Source: a virus. From it: a stretch of 27,612 nucleotides of DNA. A program made the translations under genes and the position numbers. The DNA is taken from positions 1-27,612 of IMG/VR virus record IMGVR_UViG_3300042343_000603; one strand, 5' to 3'. The notes under the pieces are model-generated. The model was not told the origin of the DNA. It worked only from the letters and a program-made list of their open reading frames with translations, and made no database searches. The first letter of the stretch is position 1, and the number at the start of each line of letters is the position of its first letter. Below, piece by piece: positions 6,081 through 12,297 of this stretch.

Positions 6081-6124
6081 TAGGTGTTTTACTGCTCACC
6101 TACCTGAAAAGGAGAGCATTTTTT
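6081..6124 (+). promoter_or_regulatory. Attenuator-like pair of exclusive hairpins before thyX
   Basis: The 54-base gap between nrdJ and thyX can fold in two incompatible ways. Hairpin A pairs TAGGTG (6081-6086) with CACCTA (6097-6102). Hairpin B pairs TGCTC (6093-6097) with GAGCA (6114-6118), extended after one A-A mismatch by CCT (6099-6101) with AGG (6110-6112), and is followed at once by six T's (6119-6124), the form of an intrinsic terminator. A and B share 6097-6101, so A would block B. thyX starts at 6128. This is the layout of a transcriptional attenuator; any ligand or protein that shifts the balance is unknown. Confidence 0.6.
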
Positions 6125-6127
6125 AAT

Positions 6128-6763
6128 ATGAATACAGTAGAATTAATAGGACATTATGGCTCGGATGAATTAATAGCTTGTTCTGCATGGACAAGTACAT
6201 CGAGAGAGTTAACAGAAGAAAAAAGAAATAGAGTTTCAAATTTAATACACAGTCTATGGAAAGACGGTCATGAAACACCGTTTGAAAAAGGAACAGTTCA
6301 CTTTTTAATTGATTGTGATATAGCAAGTCATATACATTTATTAAAGCATAGAATAGCTTCTATTAATGCGGAGAGTGCTAGATATAAAGAATTAAAAGAA
6401 GATAAATTTTATTTACCTGAAGATTGGAAAGGTATTAAAGGAGATATTAATAGTTGGTATGAAGTACTAGAAACTTATACAAATATGGGTAATAAATTAT
6501 ACCACGATTGTTTAGAAGATTTAACACCAATATTAGGTAGAAAAAGAGCTAAAGAATCTGCAAGGTTCTTCAAGGCTTATAACTCTCAAATACAATCTGA
6601 TGTTCAATTTAATATGAGAAGCTTTGCTAATTTTTTAAGACTTAGAAATAGTGAACACGCTCAATTAGAAATTAGAGAGATTGCACAACAAATGTTAGAA
6701 CTTGTAGAAAACATTGAAGGTAATCCTTTTAAACATACAATAGAAGCATTTAAAAATAAATAA
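6128..6763 (+). CDS. thyX: Flavin-dependent thymidylate synthase ThyX
   Basis: This 211-residue enzyme would convert dUMP to dTMP using FAD, NADPH and methylenetetrahydrofolate, supplying thymidine to the phage. The ThyX signature RHR-x7-S appears as K73-H74-R75 followed by S83 within KHRIASINAESARY, with Lys in place of the first Arg. Supporting blocks are HETPFEKGTVHFLI at 48-61 and the C-terminal RLRNSEHAQLEIREIA. Length is normal for the family. It lies 54 bases after nrdJ behind a terminator-like hairpin and one base before recA, so it is likely cotranscribed with recA. An AGGAGAG string lies about 10 bases before the start but is also part of the hairpin stem, so a ribosome-binding role is uncertain. 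Confidence 0.95.
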   Translation: MNTVELIGHYGSDELIACSAWTSTSRELTEEKRNRVSNLIHSLWKDGHETPFEKGTVHFLIDCDIASHIHLLKHRIASINAESARYKELKEDKFYLPEDWKGIKGDINSWYEVLETYTNMGNKLYHDCLEDLTPILGRKRAKESARFFKAYNSQIQSDVQFNMRSFANFLRLRNSEHAQLEIREIAQQMLELVENIEGNPFKHTIEAFKNK

Positions 6764-6764
6764 T

Positions 6765-7784
6765 ATGGATAATAAAAAAGAAAAATTAGCTAAGTTGGCA
6801 TCGATTATGAAAGATGTTAACAAAGAAAAAAAATCAGATGTTATAATAGCGCAATTTGCAAATGAAACAACTAGTGTAAAAGATGTAATACCTACTGGTT
6901 CATTAGGATTAGATATTGCAACAGGTATAGGAGGTTTTCCAAGAGGAAGAATAGTTGAGATATTCGGAGATTATAGTTCAAGTAAAACTACATTATGTTT
7001 ACATGCAATTGCTGAATGTCAAAAGCTAGGAGGAATTGCTTTATTTGTAGATATGGAGAGTTCATATGACAAAGATTATGCAGAAGCAATAGGTGTTAAT
7101 AATGATGAGCTTATTTTATGTAGTCCTGAAACAGCAGAAGAAGCTTTGAATTTAATTGAAAAATTAGTTGAGTCAAATAGCATAGATATGTGCGTAGTAG
7201 ATTCTGTTGCGGCTATGTTACCTAGTGCTGAACAAGAAGAAGATTATGGTGCTGGTCGTATGGGTTTACATGCAAAATTAATGAGTACAGCATGTAGAAA
7301 ACTTACTCCAAAATTACACAAACACAATGTATTATTAATTCTAATCAATCAAGTTAGAAGTAGTTTAAATATGTATTCTCCAGACGTTACTACAGGAGGT
7401 AGAGCAATTCCTTTTTATTCTTCTATGAGAATAAGAATGACTAAATCTAATAACAAGGTTGGTGATGAAATTGTTTCTAATACTGTTAAAGCTACTTTAG
7501 TTAAAAATAAATGTTCAAATCCTTTTACAAAATGTGAGTTTGATGTAAACTTTGGAGAAGGTATTGATAAGATAAAAGAAGTACTTGATATTGCTTGTAA
7601 AAATAGTATAATACATAAAGGAGGTGCTTGGTTAACATATGGAGATGTAAAAGTACAGGGATTTGAGAAATTCAAAGTATTGATGATGGACAATCCTGAA
7701 TTAAAAGAGGAGATAGAAACAAAAGTTAAAGAATGCTTAAAAGAAAACAAGGAACCTGCACAGGATGCGGAAACGATAGATTAA
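6765..7784 (+). CDS. recA: RecA-family recombinase with altered Walker A
   Basis: This 339-residue protein is a RecA/UvsX-type ATPase that would form filaments on single-stranded DNA and drive strand exchange in phage recombination, repair or recombination-dependent replication. The core is clear: PTGSLGLDIATGIGGFPRGR, then the P-loop, FVDMES with the catalytic Glu at about 98, VVDSVAAMLPSAE (Walker B and L1), and LINQVRSS followed by TTGGRAIPFYSS (L2 region). The P-loop reads GDYSSSKT (68-75) where bacterial RecA has GPESSGKT: the Gly before Lys is Ser. T4 UvsX also departs from the consensus there, so the protein may still be active. The C-terminal tail is acidic and Lys-rich. It follows thyX by one base, and its last 52 bases overlap the next gene. 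Confidence 0.92.
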   Translation: MDNKKEKLAKLASIMKDVNKEKKSDVIIAQFANETTSVKDVIPTGSLGLDIATGIGGFPRGRIVEIFGDYSSSKTTLCLHAIAECQKLGGIALFVDMESSYDKDYAEAIGVNNDELILCSPETAEEALNLIEKLVESNSIDMCVVDSVAAMLPSAEQEEDYGAGRMGLHAKLMSTACRKLTPKLHKHNVLLILINQVRSSLNMYSPDVTTGGRAIPFYSSMRIRMTKSNNKVGDEIVSNTVKATLVKNKCSNPFTKCEFDVNFGEGIDKIKEVLDIACKNSIIHKGGAWLTYGDVKVQGFEKFKVLMMDNPELKEEIETKVKECLKENKEPAQDAETID

Positions 7785-8179
7785 TTTATTCAAAAAAAAT
7801 GTGTCAAGGTTGTTATTTAAAATCACGTCAAAAAGTTTATGCAGAAAGACGTAAAGAAAAAATAGCAAAGGGTGACACAATTGATAAAGATAAGTTACAT
7901 GAATTTTTTAAAGAGTATTGGGAAGATAATAAAAAAAGGGTATGTTACGAATGTAACACCCCTTTATATGAGTATAAAGCTTGGCATATTCACCACCTTA
8001 TTCCAAAAAGATTTTATAAACAATATTTACCAGTAGATATTATTTTTAATAATGAAAATTTAGTCTATGTTTGTTTAGGTTGTCATTCTGATGCTGACCA
8101 TAATCAAATGAAAAGTACACCAAAAATAAAAGAATTATATAATAAATTAAAAGAAAAATTAAACAATGGAAGCATTTAA
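7733..8179 (+). CDS. HNH-like zinc-binding endonuclease candidate
   Basis: This 148-residue basic protein has two metal-binding parts. Residues about 9-27 form a zinc-finger-like CTGC...CQGC pair. The C-terminal half has CYECN (about 71), then WHIHHLIPK, then NLVYVCLGCHSDADH, the Cys-flanked His-His / Asn / His layout of HNH nucleases, although the first catalytic His is within HIHH rather than a classic DHI. The start at 7733 lies inside recA (52-base overlap); I prefer it to the later ATG at 7799 because only it retains the first CxxC. It may be a nicking or repair nuclease, a phage HNH homing enzyme, or an endonuclease VII-like resolvase. The overlap and adjacency to recA fit a recombination role, but that is inference. 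Confidence 0.7.
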   Translation: MLKRKQGTCTGCGNDRLIYSKKMCQGCYLKSRQKVYAERRKEKIAKGDTIDKDKLHEFFKEYWEDNKKRVCYECNTPLYEYKAWHIHHLIPKRFYKQYLPVDIIFNNENLVYVCLGCHSDADHNQMKSTPKIKELYNKLKEKLNNGSI

Positions 8180-8351
8180 ACTATTAGAAAAACTAAGTTA
8201 TTATGACGAATCAGATATCGAAGTAGTAACAATTAATGATGCAGTTTTTGCATTAAAATCTTTAGTTAAAGAAATTAAAGATTGCATGAACGAACAAAAG
8301 CCTTTAGAGGAAATATTATTAGATATTAAAACACTTATAAATGGAAAATAG
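8166..8351 (+). CDS. Small acidic protein, unknown function
   Basis: This 61-residue acidic protein (MEAFKLLEKLSYYDESDIEV...) is probably all helical, with no motif I recognise. Its ATG overlaps the end of the HNH-like gene by 14 bases and its stop overlaps the next tiny gene by 11 bases, so it fits the overlapping style of this operon end. It could be a small regulator or inhibitor, but nothing specific supports that. Confidence 0.65.
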   Translation: MEAFKLLEKLSYYDESDIEVVTINDAVFALKSLVKEIKDCMNEQKPLEEILLDIKTLINGK

Positions 8352-8487
8352 AGTAAAAGAAATATGTTCAGAAATAAACGATATGTTTTATGCATGTTTT
8401 ATTCAAGAAGCTGTTGACAAAGAAGATTATGAAACAGCACAAGCTACTAAAAATTTTATGGATGAGTTGGAAGATTCAAAAAAATAA
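8341..8487 (+). CDS. Small 48-residue protein, last gene of the left arm
   Basis: ATG at 8341 opens a 48-codon frame (MENRVKEICSEINDMF...) ending at TAA 8485-8487, 17 bases before the terminator stem. It overlaps the preceding stop by 11 bases. The product is acidic and helical (QEAVDKEDYETAQATKNFMDEL) with no recognised family. It fills the space between the previous gene and the terminator, and the overlap suggests translational coupling. Confidence 0.6.
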   Translation: MENRVKEICSEINDMFYACFIQEAVDKEDYETAQATKNFMDELEDSKK

Positions 8488-8498
8488 ATTTTAAAAAT

Positions 8499-8537
8499 AA
8501 AAAGGGGAACTAAAATTAATTAGCTCCCCTTTTTTTT
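8499..8537. terminator. Bidirectional terminator between converging arms
   Basis: AGGGGA-type arms at 8504-8508 pair with TCCCC at 8525-8529; after one mismatch CTAA (8510-8513) pairs with TTAG (8520-8523). The stem is followed by eight T's on the + strand and preceded by an A-rich run (T-rich on the - strand). It lies between the last + gene (ends 8487) and the last - gene (ends 8570), so it would stop transcription from both arms. Confidence 0.9.
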
Positions 8538-8569
8538 GTGTCTTTTTTTAAATTGTTAAGATGTTGTTA

Positions 8570-8806
8570 TTATACAAGTTCACCTACATCTACCCAATCT
8601 TGTCCATCGAATCCTTGAACTTTTAATGTAGTAGCATTATAACGTAAAGGTTGTATATCTGTTATAGTACAACATGGGTCTGTAAAAGTAACACCAAATT
8701 TAGTAAAAATACGTTTAACAAATTTAACCAATGATAATTCAGAATCTGTTGCATTTTCTGAATTTGACAATCTAAAATTTCCTGATTTTAATATAGGATG
8801 TTTCAT
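8570..8806 (-). CDS. Short fibre N-terminal-domain protein, paralogue of the upstream fibre gene
   Basis: This 78-residue protein (MKHPILKSGNFRLSNSEN...) is clearly related to the first 75 residues of the product of 8847-9749. They share MK.PI..SG.FR.S, EL S..KFVK, FGV, a CC pair and RYN.TT..., ending in W..V. The longer protein continues into fibre repeats while this one stops, so it looks like an anchor or assembly domain alone. It may be a capping subunit, an alternative attachment piece, or the remnant of a duplicated fibre gene whose shaft was lost; the clean stop and intact frame argue against recent decay. It is the last gene of the right-arm transcript, 40 bases after its paralogue and about 40 bases before the shared terminator. 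Confidence 0.75.
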   Translation of the reverse strand: MKHPILKSGNFRLSNSENATDSELSLVKFVKRIFTKFGVTFTDPCCTITDIQPLRYNATTLKVQGFDGQDWVDVGELV

Positions 8807-8846
8807 AATTATAAACGGTTATTAGACACCGAAAAACTTTTTATTA

Positions 8847-9749
8847 TTAAATTCTTGCTTTGATAGTATTACCATCTGTTGAGTCTATATATAAATATAC
8901 TCCATTTGCAGATGATGCAGGTAATGCAGCGTTAGCGACAGCAGGACCAGCGAATGTAGGTAAATAATTTAACCCAACTATAAATCTATTATTTTGATTA
9001 TTATTTTTACCAGCATTTCTTCCTAAACTAATTACATTATCACCTGAATTATTTGAGTTAGCTTCAAAACCAATTGCCACAGTATCATCACCTGAATTAC
9101 TATTACCTGATGATGCACCTAAAGATGTAGCATTTACTCCTGAATTACTTATTCCTGAATTAAATCCTAAAGCTACTAAATTAAGACCACTATTACTAGC
9201 TCCTGCACTTAATCCAACACAAGATGCTTGTTGCTCTGTATTGAATCTTCCTGCTCCTGACCCTACAAATGTATTTTCAGAACCAGTACTACTACCACCA
9301 GCTCTTCTACCTATGTTTGTATTTCCTGATTGAGTTGCAGATAAAGATCCTTCTTTAGTAAAATCACCTGATTCTACTCCAAATGACGTATTTGAACTTG
9401 CTAAATATCCTGAATCAATTGCATTTCTTTTTAATCTAATGTCCTTATCATCAGTAGTACCAATAAAATTTAAACTAGGATTAGTTCCAGCGTTACCTAA
9501 TAAATTCCAGTCAGTAGTATCTTGTACAATCTCCCAAGTAGCACTAACTTGATTATAGTATTCTAAAACATTAGTTGTTTCATTGTATCTTGTTGGTGAA
9601 GTTGTAGTAGGGCAACACTCATCTGCAATAGCAACACCAAAACTAGTTAATAAATTTTTAACAAATTTAAATATTGATAATTCTCCTGCTCCGCTAGTAG
9701 CGATATCAGAAAATCTAAAAACTCCGCTTCTTATTATAGGGTATTTCAT
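8847..9749 (-). CDS. Tail-fibre-like protein with 16-residue beta-roll repeats
   Basis: This 300-residue protein has three parts. Residues 1-75 are a conserved N-terminal domain shared with the next gene, probably the virion attachment part. Residues about 76-141 are a linker (NLLGNAGTNPSLNFIGTTDDKDIRLKRN resembles motifs found ahead of fibre shafts). Residues 142-253 hold seven tandem 16-residue repeats, with a glycine at 147, 163, 179, 195 and onward, typically N..(V/S)(A/S)(L/I)G..(S/A)G.SNSG, like the head repeats of trimeric adhesins (Hep/Hag type). The end (RFIVGLNYLPTF...TDGNTIKARI) is a likely trimer cap. A receptor-binding or accessory fibre role is inferred. It directly follows the M15 peptidase gene. 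Confidence 0.78.
   Translation of the reverse strand: MKYPIIRSGVFRFSDIATSGAGELSIFKFVKNLLTSFGVAIADECCPTTTSPTRYNETTNVLEYYNQVSATWEIVQDTTDWNLLGNAGTNPSLNFIGTTDDKDIRLKRNAIDSGYLASSNTSFGVESGDFTKEGSLSATQSGNTNIGRRAGGSSTGSENTFVGSGAGRFNTEQQASCVGLSAGASNSGLNLVALGFNSGISNSGVNATSLGASSGNSNSGDDTVAIGFEANSNNSGDNVISLGRNAGKNNNQNNRFIVGLNYLPTFAGPAVANAALPASSANGVYLYIDSTDGNTIKARI
8991..9326 (-). repeat. Seven 16-residue (48-base) repeats encoding fibre shaft
   Basis: The coding DNA holds seven in-frame units of 48 bases encoding residues 142-253 of the fibre protein. Units such as NLVALGFNSGISNSGV, NATSLGASSGNSNSGD and DTVAIGFEANSNNSGD keep an invariant glycine at position 6 and SNSG/NNSG near the end. Units diverge in DNA sequence, so this is an old, selected protein repeat more than a fresh tandem expansion. 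Confidence 0.8.
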
Positions 9750-9758
9750 TTTATATTA

Positions 9759-10235
9759 TTATACTGGTAATCCATATTGGAAGTGCATCCAATCATAATT
9801 TTTTAATCTTCCCAAACTAGCAAATCCATGCTTTTCAAAAATGTCAATCATGGCTTTGTATTCTGGCTTAGCAAATCTTGCTGTTGCGCTTGTTTCTTTT
9901 AAAGTATTTCTATTCGCATCAAGGTCAATAGCAGTACCCCATGAATGAGCTGAGAGTTTAGTATTTGAACCTCTCATTAAACGATAATTAAAGCAACCAC
10001 CAAAATCGGTAATTTCTAATTCGTTAAGTTTTGCTTCTCCATAATGTGCTAATAAATCTTTAAATACATTTAAAAAAGCTTTAGCCACTTTATTATGGCA
10101 TCTCATTTTTTTAACAGGTTGTTTATCGTAATACATTGTATACGGTAAATCTATTGTAGTTAAATATGTTCCTTGTGGGTTTGCCTTTCCAAAATATTTC
10201 TCCATTTCAGATTGGCTGAATATTTTTACACTCAT
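9759..10235 (-). CDS. M15-family peptidase, lysis-associated
   Basis: This 158-residue protein has the M15 (VanY/L-alanyl-D-glutamate type) zinc peptidase signature: SAHSWGTAIDLD supplies His97 and Asp104, and DWMHFQYG supplies the general base Asp148 and zinc ligand His151. The conserved Arg-containing block CFNYRLMRGS lies upstream. It would cut the peptide part of peptidoglycan. There is no signal peptide, so export through a holin or release on lysis is likely. It sits directly after a GH19 glycan hydrolase gene (11 bases apart), so the phage carries paired activities against the peptide and sugar parts of murein. It may be a second endolysin or a virion-associated hydrolase, given the fibre genes that follow. 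Confidence 0.88.
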   Translation of the reverse strand: MSVKIFSQSEMEKYFGKANPQGTYLTTIDLPYTMYYDKQPVKKMRCHNKVAKAFLNVFKDLLAHYGEAKLNELEITDFGGCFNYRLMRGSNTKLSAHSWGTAIDLDANRNTLKETSATARFAKPEYKAMIDIFEKHGFASLGRLKNYDWMHFQYGLPV

Positions 10236-10246
10236 TTTATTTTATT

Positions 10247-11068
10247 TTATTTTAATAATGAATAATATTCTTTAAAGTGTTTAATTCTATCAGCAAGACC
10301 AATAGTACCTCCATTTACTCTTTTAGTAACTTTAGTAACAACATCATCTGATGCACCTAAGTCACAAATAGACCAAAGTTTATTAGAATCAAAGAAGAAT
10401 GCTGCTGAAGCTAAAGGATATTTAGTAGCAACTAAATCAGGATTAGCAACACAGTCTTCTCCAATAAATTTAGTAAATCCAGTATAATTAGCTTTACCAG
10501 TTAATTGGATGTAACCTCTTCCACGGAATTTCCAACCATCTTTAGAAGCTTCATCACCATTACTCATTCTATTAGCATAAACTTTAGATGCAATTTTTTC
10601 TGGTTGACGCGCATATGCAGCAGCTGTAGCAGAATTAAAGTATTTACCAAATATTTTAACTAAACCATCAGCTGAATAATTTAAATTTTCAGAAACAGCT
10701 TTAAATCCAGCAGATTCATGACCACATTGTGCTAAGAAATGAGCTAATCTTAAAGGATTAGTTATGTTAAATTTCTTTGCTGTATCAGGAATTTGTGCAA
10801 TTACTGCATCAGGAAGATGTCCTTTTAGGTTAGCTAATTTAAAATCAGATGCTGGTATTGCAGTAGCAGCTACAGGAGTTGGAGTTGATCCAAACATTTT
10901 AGACCATGTAGCATCTCCTACTATACCATCAGCAGTTAATCCATTAGCAGCTTGCCATTCTTTTACTTTGGCTTCTGTACCATTACCAAATATTCCATCA
11001 GCAGCTAAGCCTAATTTTGTTTGAAGTTGCTTTACTTCTGCTCCAGAAGAGCCATTTTTTAATAACAT
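10247..11068 (-). CDS. GH19 endolysin with peptidoglycan-binding domain
   Basis: This is a 273-residue protein. Residues 1-60 are a PG_binding_1 domain (LLKNGSSGAEVKQLQTKLGL...DGIFGNGTEAKVKEWQ...GIVGDATWSKMFG). A short Pro/Thr linker leads to a GH19 lysozyme/chitinase-like domain (about 80-273) with the catalytic Glu in CGHESAGF (Glu118), SENLNYSADGL, WKFRGRGYIQLTGKANY and a final GG..GLADR block. It would hydrolyse glycosidic bonds of peptidoglycan. No signal peptide is present, consistent with a holin-dependent endolysin. It lies just after the membrane/spanin-like genes and just before the M15 peptidase, a coherent lysis cassette. Confidence 0.94.
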   Translation of the reverse strand: MLLKNGSSGAEVKQLQTKLGLAADGIFGNGTEAKVKEWQAANGLTADGIVGDATWSKMFGSTPTPVAATAIPASDFKLANLKGHLPDAVIAQIPDTAKKFNITNPLRLAHFLAQCGHESAGFKAVSENLNYSADGLVKIFGKYFNSATAAAYARQPEKIASKVYANRMSNGDEASKDGWKFRGRGYIQLTGKANYTGFTKFIGEDCVANPDLVATKYPLASAAFFFDSNKLWSICDLGASDDVVTKVTKRVNGGTIGLADRIKHFKEYYSLLK

Positions 11069-11070
11069 AA

Positions 11071-11487
11071 TTAATTGTATCTATTTTTTCTAATTTTTTC
11101 TAACTCTTTGTATTTTTTTCTAAACCTTCTATAATTGCAGGTATCTAAAAACATAGCAGTTTTTTGAGTTTCTTCATACCATTTAGTTAAACCAATGTTA
11201 GCATCATAACATTCTTTTAACTTACCTTTATAATAAGTTTTCCATTTAGTTACAGCTGTATCATCTTTAATAATAACAACTGTATCTATTTTAACAGGTT
11301 TTGATAATTCAATTTTTTGAGAATCAATTATGCTTTTAAATTTAACAAACTTTAAATTAATATCATCAGCTTGTACTTTAGTAAGCATTACAATTTTTTC
11401 ACCATCAATAACCTTAGTCTTCGGATATTGGCAATAACTCAAATTTGTCAGTACTATCAACATTGTTAATGTTAGAAATGCTTTCAT
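11071..11487 (-). CDS. Exported protein overlapping the previous gene, outer-spanin candidate
   Basis: I place the start at the ATG at 11487 (138 residues, MKAFLTLTMLIVLTNLSYCQ), not the in-frame ATG at 11595, because it gives a clean N-terminal signal peptide. LSYC resembles a weak lipobox (Tyr before Cys is atypical), so it may be a lipoprotein or be cut by ordinary signal peptidase. The rest is charged, with KIDTVVIIKDDTAVTKWKTYYKGKL and a very basic C-terminus (YRRFRKKYKELEKIRKNRYN). It overlaps the preceding membrane protein gene by 74 bases in another frame, reminiscent of Rz/Rz1 pairs, and ends two bases before the endolysin. The spanin role is inferred from layout. Confidence 0.6.
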   Translation of the reverse strand: MKAFLTLTMLIVLTNLSYCQYPKTKVIDGEKIVMLTKVQADDINLKFVKFKSIIDSQKIELSKPVKIDTVVIIKDDTAVTKWKTYYKGKLKECYDANIGLTKWYEETQKTAMFLDTCNYRRFRKKYKELEKIRKNRYN

Positions 11488-11743
11488 GTAATTGTTGATT
11501 TTCTTTTTTAAGAACGGTAACAACACTGGAAAGGCTGTCAGCAGCTTTTTCAGCATTTTTAAGTTCACCAATTCGTTTTGTAATTGTTTTTTCATTTTTT
11601 TCTATCGTCACTTTTATTAAACTATCCATATTAATATGGTTAGAATTTCTATTTTTATTAGATATTGATTTTTGACCTATTGTAGTAATGGCAATTAGTA
11701 AAATTACTATACCAATAATTAATGTTATTTTAATTTGTGGCAT
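11414..11743 (-). CDS. Membrane-anchored coiled-coil protein, inner-spanin candidate
   Basis: This 109-residue protein has one N-terminal membrane segment (about residues 5-22, ITLIIGIVILLIAITTIG) and a long charged, heptad-like helical ectodomain (IEKNEKTITKRIGELKNAEKAADSLSSVVTVLKKENQQLHESI). This is the topology of an i-spanin (Rz). Its 3' end overlaps the next, exported protein by 74 bases, as Rz overlaps Rz1. It overlaps the previous gene by 14 bases. It sits in the lysis cassette just ahead of the endolysin. A general coiled-coil membrane protein is the alternative. Confidence 0.62.
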   Translation of the reverse strand: MPQIKITLIIGIVILLIAITTIGQKSISNKNRNSNHINMDSLIKVTIEKNEKTITKRIGELKNAEKAADSLSSVVTVLKKENQQLHESISNINNVDSTDKFELLPISED

Positions 11744-12035
11744 TGATTATAGCTTGTTGAGTTATTAAATTTAATATTATAGAATCTTTGAAATCAATTT
11801 TCTTTTCTAATTTCATAGTTTGTTCTAAACAGTTATCAATTCCTTTAACTTCTGATTTCTGTTTATCTTTATATAAATATATCATACCAATAATACACAA
11901 AAAAGCCACAGCAGCTACAGGATATTTTCTAAACTGATTAAAACTAACAGGAAGTTTTACAGCTTCTGCTGCAGTTTCAACTGTTTCTTTAACAGTACTT
12001 TTAGGTTTAACTGGTGTTTTTCTAGATGTTGCCAT
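11730..12035 (-). CDS. Single-span membrane protein of the lysis region
   Basis: This 101-residue protein has a basic, Thr/Lys/Glu-rich cytoplasmic-type N-terminus (residues 1-38), one membrane segment (about 39-56, PVAAVAFLCIIGMIYLY) and a charged helical tail. No family is recognised. It overlaps both neighbours by 14 bases (holin candidate before, spanin candidate after), so these genes are probably translationally coupled. It could be a second holin/antiholin component or another envelope protein. Confidence 0.62.
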   Translation of the reverse strand: MATSRKTPVKPKSTVKETVETAAEAVKLPVSFNQFRKYPVAAVAFLCIIGMIYLYKDKQKSEVKGIDNCLEQTMKLEKKIDFKDSIILNLITQQAIINATN

Positions 12036-12282
12036 TATCTTCAGTTGTATTGTTTGATTTTTTAGTAAATTTATCTAACGTATCAGCACCCATACCTATA
12101 GCAGTAATAACTAAAACCGCATTAACTAATGATTCTGCTGGTTTAAAAGATTCATGTGAATAACTATTTAATGTCATAGTTACACATAAAAATAATGTAC
12201 CAATAAAAGCTACTACAGGTTTAACTGATGTAGATCCTCTTTCATCTTTAAATAAGTCAAGTATCCATTGTTTGAAGTTCAT
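12022..12282 (-). CDS. Two-span membrane protein, holin candidate
   Basis: This 86-residue protein has two hydrophobic segments (about 22-38, KPVVAFIGTLFLCVTMTL, and 52-67, LVNAVLVITAIGMGADTL), a charged N-terminus and a polar Asn/Thr/Glu tail. Size and two-span topology fit a class II-like holin that would release the endolysins encoded downstream. It lies between a u-spanin-like lipoprotein and other lysis-region membrane proteins. No specific holin family motif is recognised, so the call rests on topology and context. Confidence 0.6.
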   Translation of the reverse strand: MNFKQWILDLFKDERGSTSVKPVVAFIGTLFLCVTMTLNSYSHESFKPAESLVNAVLVITAIGMGADTLDKFTKKSNNTTEDNGNI

Positions 12283-12297
12283 AATATAATTTTATTT

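Noticed and set aside
7510-7525. TTCAAATCC-like tRNA T-arm strings (also near 3064 and 24997)
   Set aside because: Each lies within a well-supported coding region with no acceptor stem or other tRNA arms around it.
9638-9665. CAAAACTA (reverse -7 box) with CAAA nearby in the fibre gene
   Set aside because: Spacing between the boxes is 16, not 19-21, and it is within coding sequence.
11488-11595. Longer N-terminus (36 extra residues) for the 11071 gene
   Set aside because: The extension is basic and would bury the clear signal peptide that starts at 11487; it also lies wholly inside the overlapping membrane-protein gene.
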